From NCBI GenBank assembly GCA_026874595.1, contig CM049310.1, forward strand, positions 85,907,056 through 85,971,055: DNA of 64,000 nucleotides. The letters are read 5' to 3'. The notes below the pieces were generated by a model. That model saw only the letters and a program-made list of their open reading frames with translations. It had not been told where the DNA came from and searched no databases. The position numbers were made by a program, and so were the translations under genes. This stretch comes from Sipunculus nudus. Its lineage: Eukaryota; Annelida; Sipuncula; Golfingiida; Sipunculidae. Positions 34,521 through 45,943 of this stretch are shown in pieces (the first letter of the stretch is position 1; each line of letters starts with the position of its first letter).

Positions 34521-35905
34521 ACTAGAATAATATGGGTAGTCGAAAAGCGACTATGTGTATCTGCAGAAATCAGAGTGGGACGGGTGAAGTGAGGCATGGA
34601 TTAAGTGGCAAGGGGAATAGAGTGAGGTGTGTTGCATATTAGCATGGATGTCTGCATCGTTAACGTGAATGTAGGTGGCGCCACCTGTCATAAAATCGAG
34701 AAAGCTGTCCAGGATGTATTAACCTGCAAAATTTCAGGTGGATAAGTCAAAACACTGCTGAGATATGTGATTTTATACCAAGGAAGATGAACAGATGGAC
34801 GCTGTGTATAAGTGGTTGCAGGTGGCGCCACCAGTTTTGCTTATGATGAAGAGCTATGTGAGATCTATACACATGCAAAATTTTGGCCCAATCCGTCAAA
34901 TGGTTCCCGAGATATGAGCTTGGATGTCTGCAGCGTAAAAGTGAATGTAGGTGGCGCCACCTGTCATAAAATCGAGAGAGCTGTCCAGGATGTATAAACC
35001 TGCAAAATTTCAGGTTGATAAGTCAAACCACTGCTGAGATATGAGTGATTTTATCCAAAGGCAGATGAACAGATGGACGCTGTGCATAAGTGGTTGCAGG
35101 CGGCACCACCTGTTTGCCTATGATGAAGAGCTATGTGAGATCTATACACATGCAAAATTTTGGCCCAATCGGTCAAACGGTTCCCGAGATATGCGCTTGG
35201 ATGTCTGCAGCGTAAACGTGAATGTAGGTGGCGCCACCTGTCATAAAATCGAGAGAGCTGTCCAGGATGTATAAACCTGCAAAATTTCAGGTTGATAAGT
35301 CAAACCACTGCTGAGATATGAGTGATTTTATCCAAAGGCAGATGAACAGATGGACGCTGTGCATAAGTGGTTGCAGGTGGCACCACCTGTTGCCTATGAT
35401 GAAGAGCTATGTGAGATCTATACACATGCAAAATTTTGGCCCAATCGGTCAAACGGTTCCCGAGATATGCGCTTGGATGTCTGCAGCGTAAACGTGAATG
35501 TAGGTGGCGCCACCTGTCATAAAATCGAGAAAGCTGTCCGGGATGTATAAACCTGCAAAATTTTAGGTGGATAAGTCAAACCACTGCTGAGATATGAGTG
35601 ATATTATCCCAAGGCAGATAAACAGATGGACGCTGTGCAAAAATGGTTGCAGGTGGCGCCACCATTTTTAGTGTATGTTATAAAGCTATCAACGGGCTAC
35701 ATTTGTGCAAAAATTTTTAGCCTGATCGGTCAAACAGTTCCCAATATATGCGGGTTTATGTGTGGAAACAGACGCACAAATGGACGCTGGGCAGCCAGGA
35801 AAGGTCAGAGGTCAACCAAAAATGAGGGCGCAGCAGTTCACATGTTATCTGCTGATGAACCCAATTCGCTTAAAATGCAAACCAAGTTTTTTTCAAACAG
35901 TTGAA
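34521..35905 (-). mobile_element. Element C, inverted copy, one end missing
   Basis: Reverse-strand relative of 26845-28784. It begins at its tail (ACTAGAATAATATGGGTAGT) and holds four ~275-bp units, with perfect GGTGGCGCCACC at 34674, 34821, 34950, 35227, 35503 and 35652. It stops after the GGTCAGAGGTCAACC segment, lacking the hairpin start. Repeated frames with YDEELCEIYTHAKFWPN and SRDMSLDVCSV read out of the units; they have no start of their own and are best seen as repeat artefacts. Confidence 0.85.
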
Positions 35906-36239
35906 AGATATAGTTCCAATAATCTGGAAATTCTGCATTTAAATACTGTGTCTAGATGTCTAGACACATTGTCTAGACACTCCCCCCGAGCCAGGTCAGT
36001 TGCCATGGTGATGTCTGGACCCCACCTGTTTGTACTGAGTGACCTCTTGACTTGGCTGCTGAAAGTCAGCATGTTGTCAAATCTGTTTTCAAATACAGAA
36101 AGCCTTTTTCAATTGGCTACAATGTTTTTTTAAAACTGTTTTTACCCAATCTATTCTTATAAAAGTGGCAGAACCCTACCATAGAATAATTCTTGTAAAG
36201 TTTAAACCAATCAGCTTAACAGTTTCATAATAAATCAGT
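35906..36239. other. Sequence between two repeats
   Basis: Contains three close copies of TGTCTAGA-like words at about 35948-35978. Nothing else recognised. Confidence 0.35.
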
Positions 36240-36808
36240 GTACAAGCTAGAAGAGTTAAAAATTACATTTTCACTTGTAAAAAACACATCAATGTAGGTG
36301 GTGCCACCAATACCTCAAAATCAGATATGACATATGTGACAAACATTGGTATAAAATTTGGTGATTATAGCTCTAGCCGTTTCTGAGATTTTAATTTTAG
36401 TGTGCTTTTTTGGACAGATGACTTAATTCAACCTCCTGTAACTCGGCTAAAAATCTCCGAACTGGAACCATTCGAACAAATTTGAGAGAGATTGTTCCAG
36501 GTATCATTTCTCTAAAATATTGGACAATTTGGCTGGCCAGTTTTAGAGAAGAAGATTTTTAAAGGTTTTTAAGCTTTTTCTCTATAAAATCTAAATTAAT
36601 GCAGATACCCAATAATAAGCTCCAGGGCACCATGTTTCACATATGACTAATTCTTACATGTAATTTGGAGCTGCTAGCTCTGACAGTTTCTGACTTACAG
36701 CCATGGACGGTGGAAAGCCAGCCCTGGACGGCGGACGGCTGACGGCGGACGCCTGACGATGGACAGACGACGCTGCGCCATCGCATAAGCTCACAGGTTC
36801 GCTAAAAA
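36240..36808 (-). repeat. Dispersed mollusc-style repeat, family M (minus strand)
   Basis: On the minus strand it begins TTTTTAGCGAACCTGTGAGC, has GCGTCGTCTGTCCATCGTCA and CCGTCAGCCGTCCGCCGTCC, then AAAAATCTTCTTCTCTAAAA and GGTGGCACCACC. This is the layout of AGCTCAGCTGA-type repeats with another interior. Confidence 0.6.
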
Positions 36809-36829
36809 TAAACATGTATGATTAACTGC

Positions 36830-37041
36830 GGTTCCTGAGTGTGGTATTCCTCGGTCCTAACACCGAGAAACCCCTAAAAACTCGTTTGAGAGTGATACAC
36901 TGATTCGGGACACAGCCTACCCATTACGCCTGCGGAGTGCTCACCCTGGATGGGGAAGGACCCTTGAAATCTCACCGCTCCTCGGCTGAGACCTCCCGGT
37001 TTATAGTCCTGTGCTCTGGTCCTAGACCACAGAAGCCGATA
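36830..37041 (-). mobile_element. tRNA-derived SINE, copy 1
   Basis: Shares with 56050-56205 the phrase GCCTGCG(C)AG(A)GTGCTCACCC and the block TCGGCTGAGACCTCCCGG..GTCCTGTG..CCACAGAAG. On the minus strand this is a tRNA-like head: an A-box region after CTTCTGTGG, then a B-box-like GGTCTCAGC. Pol III use is inferred. Confidence 0.7.
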
Positions 37042-37209
37042 GGAATTAACGTTTCAATTGATCTGCTAAATATCTTCCATTAACATGTCTGTAAGTGCTG
37101 TAATCAATGATAAATCCTTGAGATTGACCTTAGGAAGATCCAGAGCTGCTGCACGTTCCCTTTAGGATCGCTCAGCATGACTAGTTTCTGGATACTAAGC
37201 TTGTTCAGG
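37042..37209. other. Unique sequence, nothing recognised
   Basis: Short stretch with no frame or repeat recognised. Confidence 0.3.
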
Positions 37210-37490
37210 GCCGTTAATACAAGGGGGGGGGGGGACTATATATACCCCCTACACTTTTTTTGCAAGGGGGAATGGTCATTGTAATCATCCCCCTGATATT
37301 CAGAGAATAATATTTATATATTGAAAATGAATACATTAATAATAAAAATAATCGACTTTCGTTCCATTTTGAACGTTACTAAAAAAATTATATCTAAACC
37401 TGGTTTAGTATAGTATGTATGCATGTGTGTGTGTTTATAAAAAAAGGTGTCCCAACCTTAATTACCCTACCACGTCTGCGAGTCATAAAT
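37210..37490 (+). repeat. Dispersed repeat family L, copy 1
   Basis: A G(12) run, GCAAGGGGGAATGGTCA, ATCCCCCTGATATT, ATATCTAAACCTGGTTTAG, a short GT tract and GGTGTCCCAACCTTAATTAC, in the same order as at 40860-41310. Non-coding. Confidence 0.8.
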
Positions 37491-37979
37491 ATATACACAT
37501 AGGAAGCCAGAAATCACGTGAATTCGCTTTCAAAAAGGTAGGTGATAGGGCTCCTTTAAATTCCTGGTTACGGTTAGGGTCACAGTGATCCCCTAAACCT
37601 GTATTCACACACGAAGACAAGTGAGACGGCTAATTAAGTTTATGGTTTACACCACTCGTTCATGTAACGCTAATGGGCCATGTTTGCTTAGATGAAGGTA
37701 GATGAAGGGCAAACGGTCAACCTATTCAGCAACGTGTTATGAAACTTTCAGAATATTAGAAAATTAAATAAACACTAAATAATTTGCTGGGTAACTTTTG
37801 ATAAAATATGTCCCTAGATTTACAATGATATTATTTGTTTATACAGTTTAAACGTCAAAACAATAAACCGACAATAATTTTCTCAAATTAAGCCCGAATT
37901 TTAGCTCATATCTAAAAATAGGCCATAGTGACATAGTTTCTCTTTTCCAAGGAGAATGCCCCTCAGCAGAACAGACGTG
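37491..37979. other. Unique sequence, nothing recognised
   Basis: Contains GGTTACGGTTAGGGTCACAG near 37566, not a telomeric array. No coding evidence. Confidence 0.35.
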
Positions 37980-38290
37980 TTCATCCGCCAGCAAGACGAC
38001 CCAACAATAAAACTAGAAATCTGCATACCAAGGAATGCAAGCCTCCACCATGTGAGGGGCTCCTATTGTGGGATGCTTCCAAAACCGTGTTCGCGTTCAC
38101 TTATTCGGCCAATATTTCCAGGCTGATTCGAGCATAAATGATTGTACATTTGTGAATATTCCTTGATGACTTTCTTGAAACCGGATCAAGTTACGGATCC
38201 CCTCCAAAATCCAATCTGGATAATTCATTCTCAAAATCCCCTAAAATTTATGAGATTACGTTCATGATTGCGCGAGTTATGCTGTGAACA
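37980..38290 (-). repeat. Dispersed repeat family O, copy 2
   Basis: The reverse strand carries GATCCGGTTTCAAGAAAGTC, TCAAGGAATATTC, GGCCGAATAAGTGAA and GGAGGCTTGCATTCCTTGG, matching 17770-18135. Confidence 0.8.
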
Positions 38291-38982
38291 AAGACACAAA
38301 CAGCCGCCCCCCCCCCCACCTCCCCCCCCCCCCCCGCCAATCTAACACACACACACACACCAACACGACACCATAAACAGGGATGAACGGATACCCACCT
38401 GGCCGAGGCAATGTAAGGATGACACAGAGCTTTTTCTTCAGCTCAGAGGACTCCAGTTAAAGAACAATGAACAACTCAAAATGAAACTTCACTTGGATTT
38501 GCTCTTTAAGCCGGATGCCTTTCTGTAGTTTACAAATTGACAATTATATGCCATAGCGATAACTTTCTTCAAGAGAGGGCCGCGTTTATATGTTTATTTA
38601 AAGGAAGAATACTTCATAGGCCTGCAAAAGGTAAATGACCGAAAAAAAGAGAAATGTGATCTGGAAAAAAAGGTAGCCTTCTTTGAAATACGGAGTAAAA
38701 AAAGAGTAAAATTAACGAAAATTCCCCATTTTTCTTTATCAAATACCGAATAAGATGAGCTACGCGTATTTGTATATATTATATCGCTTCCTTTATCCAA
38801 AAGATACCACCCCTACCCCCGGCATGTAGATAAGGGCATTTTTCGACATGTTTTGACAAAGGGTCGACATTTGCATTCACAAAAAATACGAAATGTCCCA
38901 TTTTTGTTCTAACTGGACTGTTATAGCAGTGGAGAAATAGTATATCTTGAAATTCTGTCACTGAAAAAAAAGGAAGGAAAGA
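38291..38982. other. C-rich tract then unique sequence
   Basis: CCCCCCCCCACC and C(13) runs at about 38307-38337 and (AC)n at 38345. After that AT-rich DNA with many GAAAAAAAGAG words between 38640 and 39070. No gene supported. Confidence 0.5.
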
Positions 38983-39479
38983 GTGCTGCTAAAGAAAAGA
39001 GTGAAAAAAAGAGTAATTAGCGCCAATTTAGTTAAATCCTTAAAAAAGAGCAACTTTCAGAAAAAGAGAGATATGGCTGGCCTGAATTCAGCTGCAGTGA
39101 TACTGAACTTCCGTCTCAAACTGAGAATAAAATTGATAATAAAACCATTTTCAATCCCATATGAGATAGCATCCCCACAACTGTTTAATCTAAATAGTCC
39201 AGGTCTTGTGGCAGAGTTGCGTACCTCTAAAACATTACAAAAACCTATAAATTTTTATCGTTTCTGTAATACTCTTCCGTTGCTGTCCTCTATCCTTAGT
39301 TTATGTGATGCAAAAGCCATACCGTTTTCCTCATTATTTCTTGTACAAAACAGATTTCGATTGAAGATCCCGCGTTTTCTCGATTTTCCAGTTTATCACC
39401 GTCAAGCAGATAACATTTCGCCAGCAATCGCTCACGAAACCCGATTAAGTTGTCTACTGATGGGATATAACAGTGCGTA

Positions 39480-39868
39480 ACATAAAGGCCCAGTGTTGTT
39501 TCCAATGTCTGCAAAACTATCACCCGAACGGCTGTTATCGTTTTTCAAGAAGTCCCGCGGTTAGCAGCCCGCGTCTATCACCAATGACGCCAAAACGCCG
39601 CTAAACTGTGCAAGCGGGCGCAAAATTTAATAAACATGTCCTGTGCGGAGGAAACTCGCAGATGGGGCTAGATGTAAAATATTGATGTCTAGTTTCTAGA
39701 GACTAATCGCATGGTTAGGGACAGAGAGTGGGCGACATAATGTTTCCTCCTCTCGCATGAAACAAGCAGCCCGCATGATGGCTACAATCAGCGCTCCGCT
39801 CGCAGATCCGGCCAGTCATTAATTCTCCGACCCGCGCGAGTACCCGGCACTCTCTTTCACTCAAGGAG
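39480..39868 (+). promoter_or_regulatory. CpG-rich island with splice donor, possible first exon
   Basis: The most CpG-rich stretch in the right half, including AGCCCGCGTCTATCACCAAT, ACGCCAAAACGCCGC and CCGACCCGCGCGAG. It ends at a strong donor, CAAGGAG|GTAAGC (39868/39869). The start codon upstream is unclear, so a non-coding 5' exon plus promoter would fit. No TATA box is obvious. Transcription is inferred, not shown. Confidence 0.35.
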
Positions 39869-40539
39869 GTAAGCTCTTTTCTTCCAGGTAATTCAATCGA
39901 AGATATTTGTCACGTTCTTTAACCATTGTTAAATTACGTTTGACTTCACACTATGCGTTTTTAACACCATGTCGCTCCAAGGGTTTGGAGTTATCGCTGA
40001 TATATTTGTCGTATATTGAATATTGACCTGTCCGGATTACGCTGCTTAATGGCTGCCTAACTACAATCTGTGCCGCGTGCAGGTTGATAAACGATTTGGA
40101 AACGCCAGCATGTATGCGCCAAAGGGCGGGAACATTAAGCATAATTCACACTAAAGATTTACACTCGAAAAATGATCCCATTTGAAATTGATACAAGCAG
40201 TCAAAATTAATACTTGAATCCGTCGTAAAGAATTACGCTTACCTTTATAGTGAAATACATACATACTACAATGTAGTCTACATACGCCCACTAGCATGTT
40301 ACTAAACTAACCATGCAGGGTTTTAAAATTAGATGCTTTTCATTCCTGTGTATAGCATGGCCTATCAGCTATGAAATAGATCCCAAAGTTTCAGTTGTTT
40401 GAGGGCACTGGTAGATTGTTCAGTTCTCCAAAAGAAGTCGTGGTTAAACAATAACTAAAGTATTAAACAAAGCGGGTTATTATCTTTAAGGAGCTGTGTT
40501 CTGGCTCTCGAAAGAATCTGACATCCATTTAGATATCTG
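39869..40539. other. Unique sequence, possible intron start
   Basis: Around 40158 a TACACTCGAAAAATG start followed by loosely repeated AAATTGATAC/AATTAATAC words resembles the ends of the dyad-word elements, but no right end is found. Confidence 0.3.
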
Positions 40540-40845
40540 CCTGGCCAATATGATTTTTCAATATTTGTGTTGCAGACATTTCATAGTGATCTCAGCACGA
40601 TTTACCTGTATAATTTTCTCCCACAGGTGATAGCCATGCTGAATACAGCCCTTGTTTGGTGGGTTTTGTTAAACTATTTCTATTAAGTCTGGGCACAAAG
40701 CGGGCTGCCTAGCAATCAATAAAATTGCTATATGGCAGGAGATTATATTTCCTTTGGCACTGCAGCTCTGGTAGTGCACACGTTTCTTAGTTTGTTGCTG
40801 CCCTTACAAACAAGGCTGATGCTATTTTTAAACCAGATGTACTCG
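40540..40845 (+). promoter_or_regulatory. Candidate enhancer or exon 2 region
   Basis: Complex island with CAATCAATAAAATTGC (PBX/HOX-like), GGGCACAAAG (SOX/TCF-like), CCCACAGGTG (E-box) and CCTTTGGCAC. An acceptor-like ATAATTTTCTCCCACAG ends at 40626, with ATG at 40636 in a short hydrophobic frame (MLNTALVWW..) stopped 16 codons on. A weak GTGGGT donor lies inside. Exon status is speculative. Confidence 0.25.
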
Positions 40846-40859
40846 CTAAGATGCAGGGG

Positions 40860-41310
40860 ATAGTGTTATTTATCCCTTGCCCCTTTTTTTAGCAAGGGGG
40901 GGGGGGGGGGGGTGGTCAATGTAAGCATGCCCCTGATATTGAGATAGTTATATTGGAAATGAAATGTATTAATAATTAGAATTGCAGATTTATTCTATTT
41001 TTAGTTTACTAAGAAATTTATATATCTAAACCTGGTTTAGAAATAACATATACTTGAAACATAATATGTACCTTATTTTTTAAAATCTTAATCCTTATTT
41101 TTTAAAACCTGTACTTACTTATTATATATCCGAAATGTGTCACTCAGACAATGAAAAGGTTTATTCACATATATATATATATATTTATATATATATAACT
41201 GAAGAAAAACAACGCTGTTAATTCGCATATATATATATGTGTGTGTGTGTGTTCATATAAAAGTTGTCCCAACTCTGATTACCCTCCTATTCCAATGTTT
41301 GTGGGTCATC
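40860..41310 (+). repeat. Dispersed repeat family L, copy 2
   Basis: G(17) run at about 40896, then TGGTCAATGTAAGCATGCCC, ATATCTAAACCTGGTTTAG, (GT)n and GTTGTCCCAACTCTGATTAC. It has extra TA-rich sequence (41060-41240) compared with copy 1. Confidence 0.8.
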
Positions 41311-42169
41311 CCCCCCCCCCACACACACACGAGAAGATGAATTTTCACCCCTGCTGAGATGATCATTTTGCAGGGCATAGAGATTTTTTAGATGTTATGG
41401 CAAATCTGTATAGTTGAATATCTTCATTTGTGCAGTTATAAATATTTAAGTTTTGTTCTGGTCACAGACAGAAAAAAAAACACCTTTTTTCCCTCTATTA
41501 GTAAATAATTTAATCGATTACTCATATCAAGGGCTATATATACCATGTAACTGGCTCTAGTACAAATTTTTAACTTTGTTCTATTTCTGTAATAATAATG
41601 TATCATTTAATTTCTCATACTCTCATTCAAAATTCACTGATAATTTTAATATTACATTAATCAAAATGTGAGAGAGTGCACTAAATTCAGTTTAGCCTTA
41701 CACAATGAAAGGCTGACTTTTAGACATGTACACATTGTCATAAACTGCTACATATTTAACAATTGGTCAGCTATGAATTTCTTCACTATACCAAAGTTTC
41801 TGGCAACTGTGACCTCATCTTATGCTGACTAGGATATGCTATATTAAATGTTTTTGCAGTTGTAAAATTTCCTTCAAATATACCATAAAGCTTCTCAACA
41901 TCAGACTTGATTAGCTTTAACAGAGACTCTTTTCTTCACCAAAAGTAATAAAAAAAATGAGTAACATCGATTGATAGAGTATTTTATTAAATGAATAAAA
42001 AAATAACAAATCATATGTGCAAGCTGCAGGCTTTCTGAAATCTCCTTGCTTCAATGAAACTATCTGAAACTTGTCACTTCAATAATACCAAGTCTTTTTC
42101 TCTAAAGATAAAAGTATATGACTATGCAAATTGTTCAAGTAATAATGACAAAAAGGTGAGTGAAACAAA
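41311..42169. other. AT-rich sequence, nothing recognised
   Basis: No exon or repeat recognised. Confidence 0.4.
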
Positions 42170-42605
42170 GATACACTGTCAACAACAACTTTCTTGAAAA
42201 GATTATATTTCATATCTAAAGACAATTGTCAGTTGACAGGATATTCTCAGGAATTATTTTTTACTTGATTTATAGGCAACATGCTTAAAGTCATGAAAGC
42301 ATATATCTAGATTTTCCCCAGACAAGATTTACATACTTATCATAAGAAAACTTGCCTTCATCATTCTATCTCAAGCTATTATGAATTACCATAAGATATC
42401 TTTTTCTGATAAGAAGAAAAATGATCTTATCAGAAGAAAAAAAATATTCTTATCATATGAAAAATATTCTTAGCCATAAAAAGATTTTATTGTCCCACTT
42501 CCTTGAAAATTGTCAAGAATAATTTTTTTTTCTAATAGTAAGAAATTTTAGGGAGTGGGGTATGAAAAATAATATTTAAAAAAATTTTTTTTTGGCTGTG
42601 TATGT
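42170..42605. mobile_element. Short element with repeated CTTATCA/TGATAAG dyads
   Basis: Starts near TACACTGTCAACAACAAC and ends near GGCTGTGTATGTTA. Repeats of TTCTTATCA, CTTATCATAAG, TCTTATCAGAAG and TTGTCAAGAA occur in both orientations. Non-coding. Same architecture as at 16271 with another private word. GATAAG also matches GATA factor sites. Confidence 0.5.
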
Positions 42606-42949
42606 TATATCATGGACCATTGAAAAGGGTAGATATTGGCCTGATAGCAGGTGTCCAATAACTGGTATGATTTAAAAAACAGCTGATTAAACTAAACATG
42701 TGGCTAAATTTGGCATCTGTTCAAAGAAATAACATACATTTATATAGAATCTATTGCATGTGTGCCCTTAGTCAGCAACACCATTAATTGTTTTTGATAT
42801 TCATTGATTCTGGACTTAATGATTTGATATCATTAGGTTTACCATTTATATGTACCACAAGATGATGTTCAACTCAATATGCTAACAGATTAATTTCTTT
42901 TTGGCACAAAATCATAAAAATAATTATTAATCATAATAAAGCGTCATCA

Positions 42950-43300
42950 TTTATGTTGTGCAACAAAATGATGTCAGCAACATTACACTAACAGTTATAT
43001 GTGCAACAAAATGTTACTCATAGTATTAATACACTAACAGTTATGTGTGCCACAAAAATTTACCCACTTTACACTTACAGTTATGTGTGAAACAAAATGA
43101 TGTTACCTACATTACACTAACAGTTGTGTGTGCCACAAAAATGAATTGTTCCCCACACTACACTAACAGTTATGTGTGCCACAAAATGATGTTACTCACA
43201 TTACATTTACGGTTGTGTTTGCCATAAAAATGAATGGTTTCTCACACTGCACTGATATTTTTGTGTGCCACAAAATGATGTTTCACACATTACATGTTAT
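42950..43300. repeat. Minisatellite, ~55-bp unit, six to seven copies
   Basis: Unit: ACACTAACAGTTATGTGTGC, CACAAAATGATGTTAC, then a short variable link. Units alternate between ATGATGTTAC and ATGAATTGTTC ends, suggesting a two-unit period. The 60-codon frame across it is an artefact. Confidence 0.92.
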
Positions 43301-43689
43301 ATGGATAGAGATGGGAGTAATACCAGAGGCATAAACGGTTGTTATAACATTAGAGTGAACCAAGAGTTTCTTCTGAAACTGGACCATTTTGCCATTGAGG
43401 GTTAGGCAGTGCATAGACAAGGGAGTCCCAATGTCCTACAAACTCATTTTAGTCCAATTAAACTAATATTTATAAAACTAATATAATAGCAAACATACCT
43501 TATCAGTTCATCTATAACTTCTCCTTACTGCTTACAGTCTATACATTTTTATTATTAACGAACTGATGATATTAAAGCCAGCTGCTTGCATAACTTTTCT
43601 GTTGATGTTATGTGATTCTGGCTTAATCTGTGGACATATTATTGAACTGTAGGTGATTCCGGTTCAGAAAAATTCTTATAACGCCTCTG
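43301..43689. other. Unique sequence, nothing recognised
   Basis: No exon or repeat recognised. Confidence 0.35.
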
Positions 43690-43885
43690 TGATAGATATT
43701 GGACTTTTTTTCTACAATTAAGCTGTTTGTAAACATGGTACATGTGTCAATATTGACGAACAGAAATCCATGTAAACCCTTTGCAAATATCTGGCTCATT
43801 GAGTTGCCACCAGATGTCCTTGTTGAATATGTTTTGATTATTTTAATTAGCTCCTCGCATGTTAGAAACAAGTGGATATAAACAA
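43690..43885. promoter_or_regulatory. Candidate enhancer-like island
   Basis: Contains the perfect palindrome GTCAATATTGAC (about 43746), CATGTAAACCC (forkhead-like), TTTGCAAAT (octamer/CEBP-like) and CCACCAGATG (E-box) in under 80 bp. Open on both strands (82 and 60 codons) with no protein recognised; dual openness can also mark conserved non-coding DNA. Confidence 0.25.
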
Positions 43886-44494
43886 AATGAACAGTCCTGT
43901 GAATGCTGGGATTGTGTATTCTGGGATATATTAAAAAAGTTCAAGGGATCATCTTTAGTTAATAGACATCAAATATCAGAATAGGTCACTTTAAGTAACA
44001 GTTATTATATCAGTTACCTGATATGTATGCAAAATCTGAACAACTGACATCAAACAGGGCACATAAAACAGGTGGAAATTCTTCATTTAAAAAGGTCAGA
44101 TATAAAAAAAAAACTTTTAATTGCTATTATAATATATCAATCAATTTTTATCAATCTCTGAATTACTGGCACATCAAATGTATGTTTAATTAACAAAATA
44201 TATACGAGATGCCATGGAAGCTACAGAATAAATTACTGTTCACCTGTGCAGATGTGGTCTTATTCTTGTTATGATTTTTTTTAATGATCTTTTTAATTAT
44301 TTTTGTGAAAAATGTGAAAAATATCACTAATTTGAAACCCTTGCAAACAAAAAAAAAAAAAAAAAATAACCACAGTAAATAATAAGGATGCCCATTTTTC
44401 ATCAGGTTTATCCATCCAAACACTTTAGTAGCAAGATCAGTTGTAATCACTTGAAAACCCTCTGCGAATACAGACCATAGTGTGTAACATAGTG
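43886..44494. other. AT-rich sequence, nothing recognised
   Basis: An A(20) tract lies near 44348. No exon or repeat recognised. Confidence 0.4.
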
Positions 44495-44780
44495 TTTACC
44501 TTAATGGTGTGCCAGTTCATCAAATAAATCAACCATTTTTGTTTTCTTTAATAATCGATCAAATCGATTGCATTTTTGCATAATCAACAAAAACAATTAT
44601 GTATGCAAGGCCAAAGATGTCATTTTATCTCAATACAAGAATATTCTTATTTTGTCAGAGATATAATAAGACCAGGCAAAAAATAACAAACAGTATTTAA
44701 ACCTTACCTTGTGCAGTGAACCTGACTATTAACTTGACCTTTCAGCGTTAAGTACAAGTTAGACTTAATTTAAAATTTAA
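44495..44780 (+). repeat. Dispersed repeat family H, copy 1
   Basis: Shares AATCGATTGCATTTTTGCAT, AATCAA..TTATGTATGCA, ATTCTTATTTTGTCAGAGAT and ATAATAAGA with 52505 and 57740. Class unknown. Confidence 0.75.
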
Positions 44781-44971
44781 TTTTATACAGCAGATTTCAT
44801 TTTAATAAAGTTCATACATAAGATAATTGATTATAACCAATCATCAGTCCCTTTTATCTTTCTATCATCAAATATGATTTTGCAATAGATTCTTTAAACT
44901 AGTTTTCATTCTGTATCTTAAGACTGATTTGATAAATATGTTTACAATATTTGTAGGAAAAATTATTAATG

Positions 44972-45055
44972 TTAGGCCAAAAAAAATTAAAGGTATGGTT
45001 CTCAGGCACCGCCCGCATCAATTTTAAACCCCCGCATCAAAAATTTTTATTTTGG
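44972..45055 (+). mobile_element. GGCC-ended MITE (family G), truncated copy
   Basis: TTAGGCCAAAAAAAATTAAA, GGTATGGTTCTCAGGCACC, CGCATCAAAAATTTTTATTT, then unrelated sequence. Matches the left part of the full copy at 50864. Confidence 0.8.
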
Positions 45056-45119
45056 TAAGCGCTGTTTGTTATGACCTAATATCCTGAATTGCTACACCAG
45101 AGGGGAGCACTGTATTTTT

Positions 45120-45735
45120 GTCCAATCAGATGAGACCTTGTGCTGGAAGACATGGCCAAGCAAGGAATACATGGAGCCGATCATGTTCATTTCGTTTTGA
45201 GTGACAGCTCATCGTCCCGGTAACTGTCTGAACAGGCCACAGGCTCCGAGAGAATTGCCGCTGACGTGGTTTGCTCAGAGCCTTGGGCACATAAGATGCC
45301 CAGCAGGTGAGCTGTAATTCAAACGAAACGTAACAACAAAGGCTGTGTGCACACCTCGCTGGCTTGTTTCAGTTCTGCAGACAACAGATACATGGCTAAG
45401 CTAACACAGTCATACTGTCAGAATCGAATCGGTCAATGATGTGAGAATGCAGAGGGAGCAATTAAAATTTGACTGTTAACTGTCTTTAAACGGTGCTTGA
45501 AGCGCAGCTATGGGCTGAGCCAGGATGCCTGTCGAGTGTTTGTTTATTGGCATCTGGTTGGGTGCTTGTCACATCATACGCACATGTTTTTCAGTGGACA
45601 ACGATCCGCCATCTGGTGTCTAAATATTTCATAAACAGTCAAAGCTGGCAGCGTGAAAATCAGTTGCTTCTTTAGAAGCGTAAGATTTCTGCTGCCTCGG
45701 GAGTGTAAAGCAGAGAAAGCAGACTGCTCTGGCAT
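45120..45735 (+). promoter_or_regulatory. GC-balanced island with splice donor, possible exon/enhancer
   Basis: Complex, GC-richer sequence. A perfect donor CCCAGCAG|GTGAGC lies at 45307. Upstream, one frame (RPQAPRELPLTWFAQSLG) is open for about 35 codons but is preceded by TGA, so a non-coding exon is as likely. Right half: TGTTTGTTTATTGG (forkhead), GCATCTGG (E-box), TTTCATAAACAGTCAAAG (HOX/SOX-like) and TTGACTGTTAACTGTC (TALE-like). Confidence 0.3.
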
Positions 45736-45943
45736 ATTAGACAGATTATATTACAAGGTTTTGTAGAGTAAACTTCCTGTAAGAATATATATGTCACATC
45801 TCACTGCGAGAACTAGTAACAATCATAAAAATTAGACATGAGGAATTGTTAATATTGTTTGTGATAATGTTACTCAGACTAACTCAGTTTCACAGTGTAC
45901 TTTTTAAGATGGATCATACTCATTACTGACAAGGTCTTTTTTT

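Noticed and set aside
37566-37585. Telomere-like GGTTAGGGT
   Set aside because: Single occurrence, no tandem array.
38983-39480. 165-codon plus-strand frame with ATG
   Set aside because: No domain, Lys-rich start from GAAAAAAAGAG words, no splice context; one frame this long is plausible by chance in 64 kb. RNA evidence would change this.
43045-43227. 60-codon frame with repeated VCHK/VCATK words
   Set aside because: Lies wholly within the ~55-bp minisatellite.
42950-43300. CRISPR-like direct repeats
   Set aside because: Contiguous minisatellite units without unique spacers, in a eukaryotic context.
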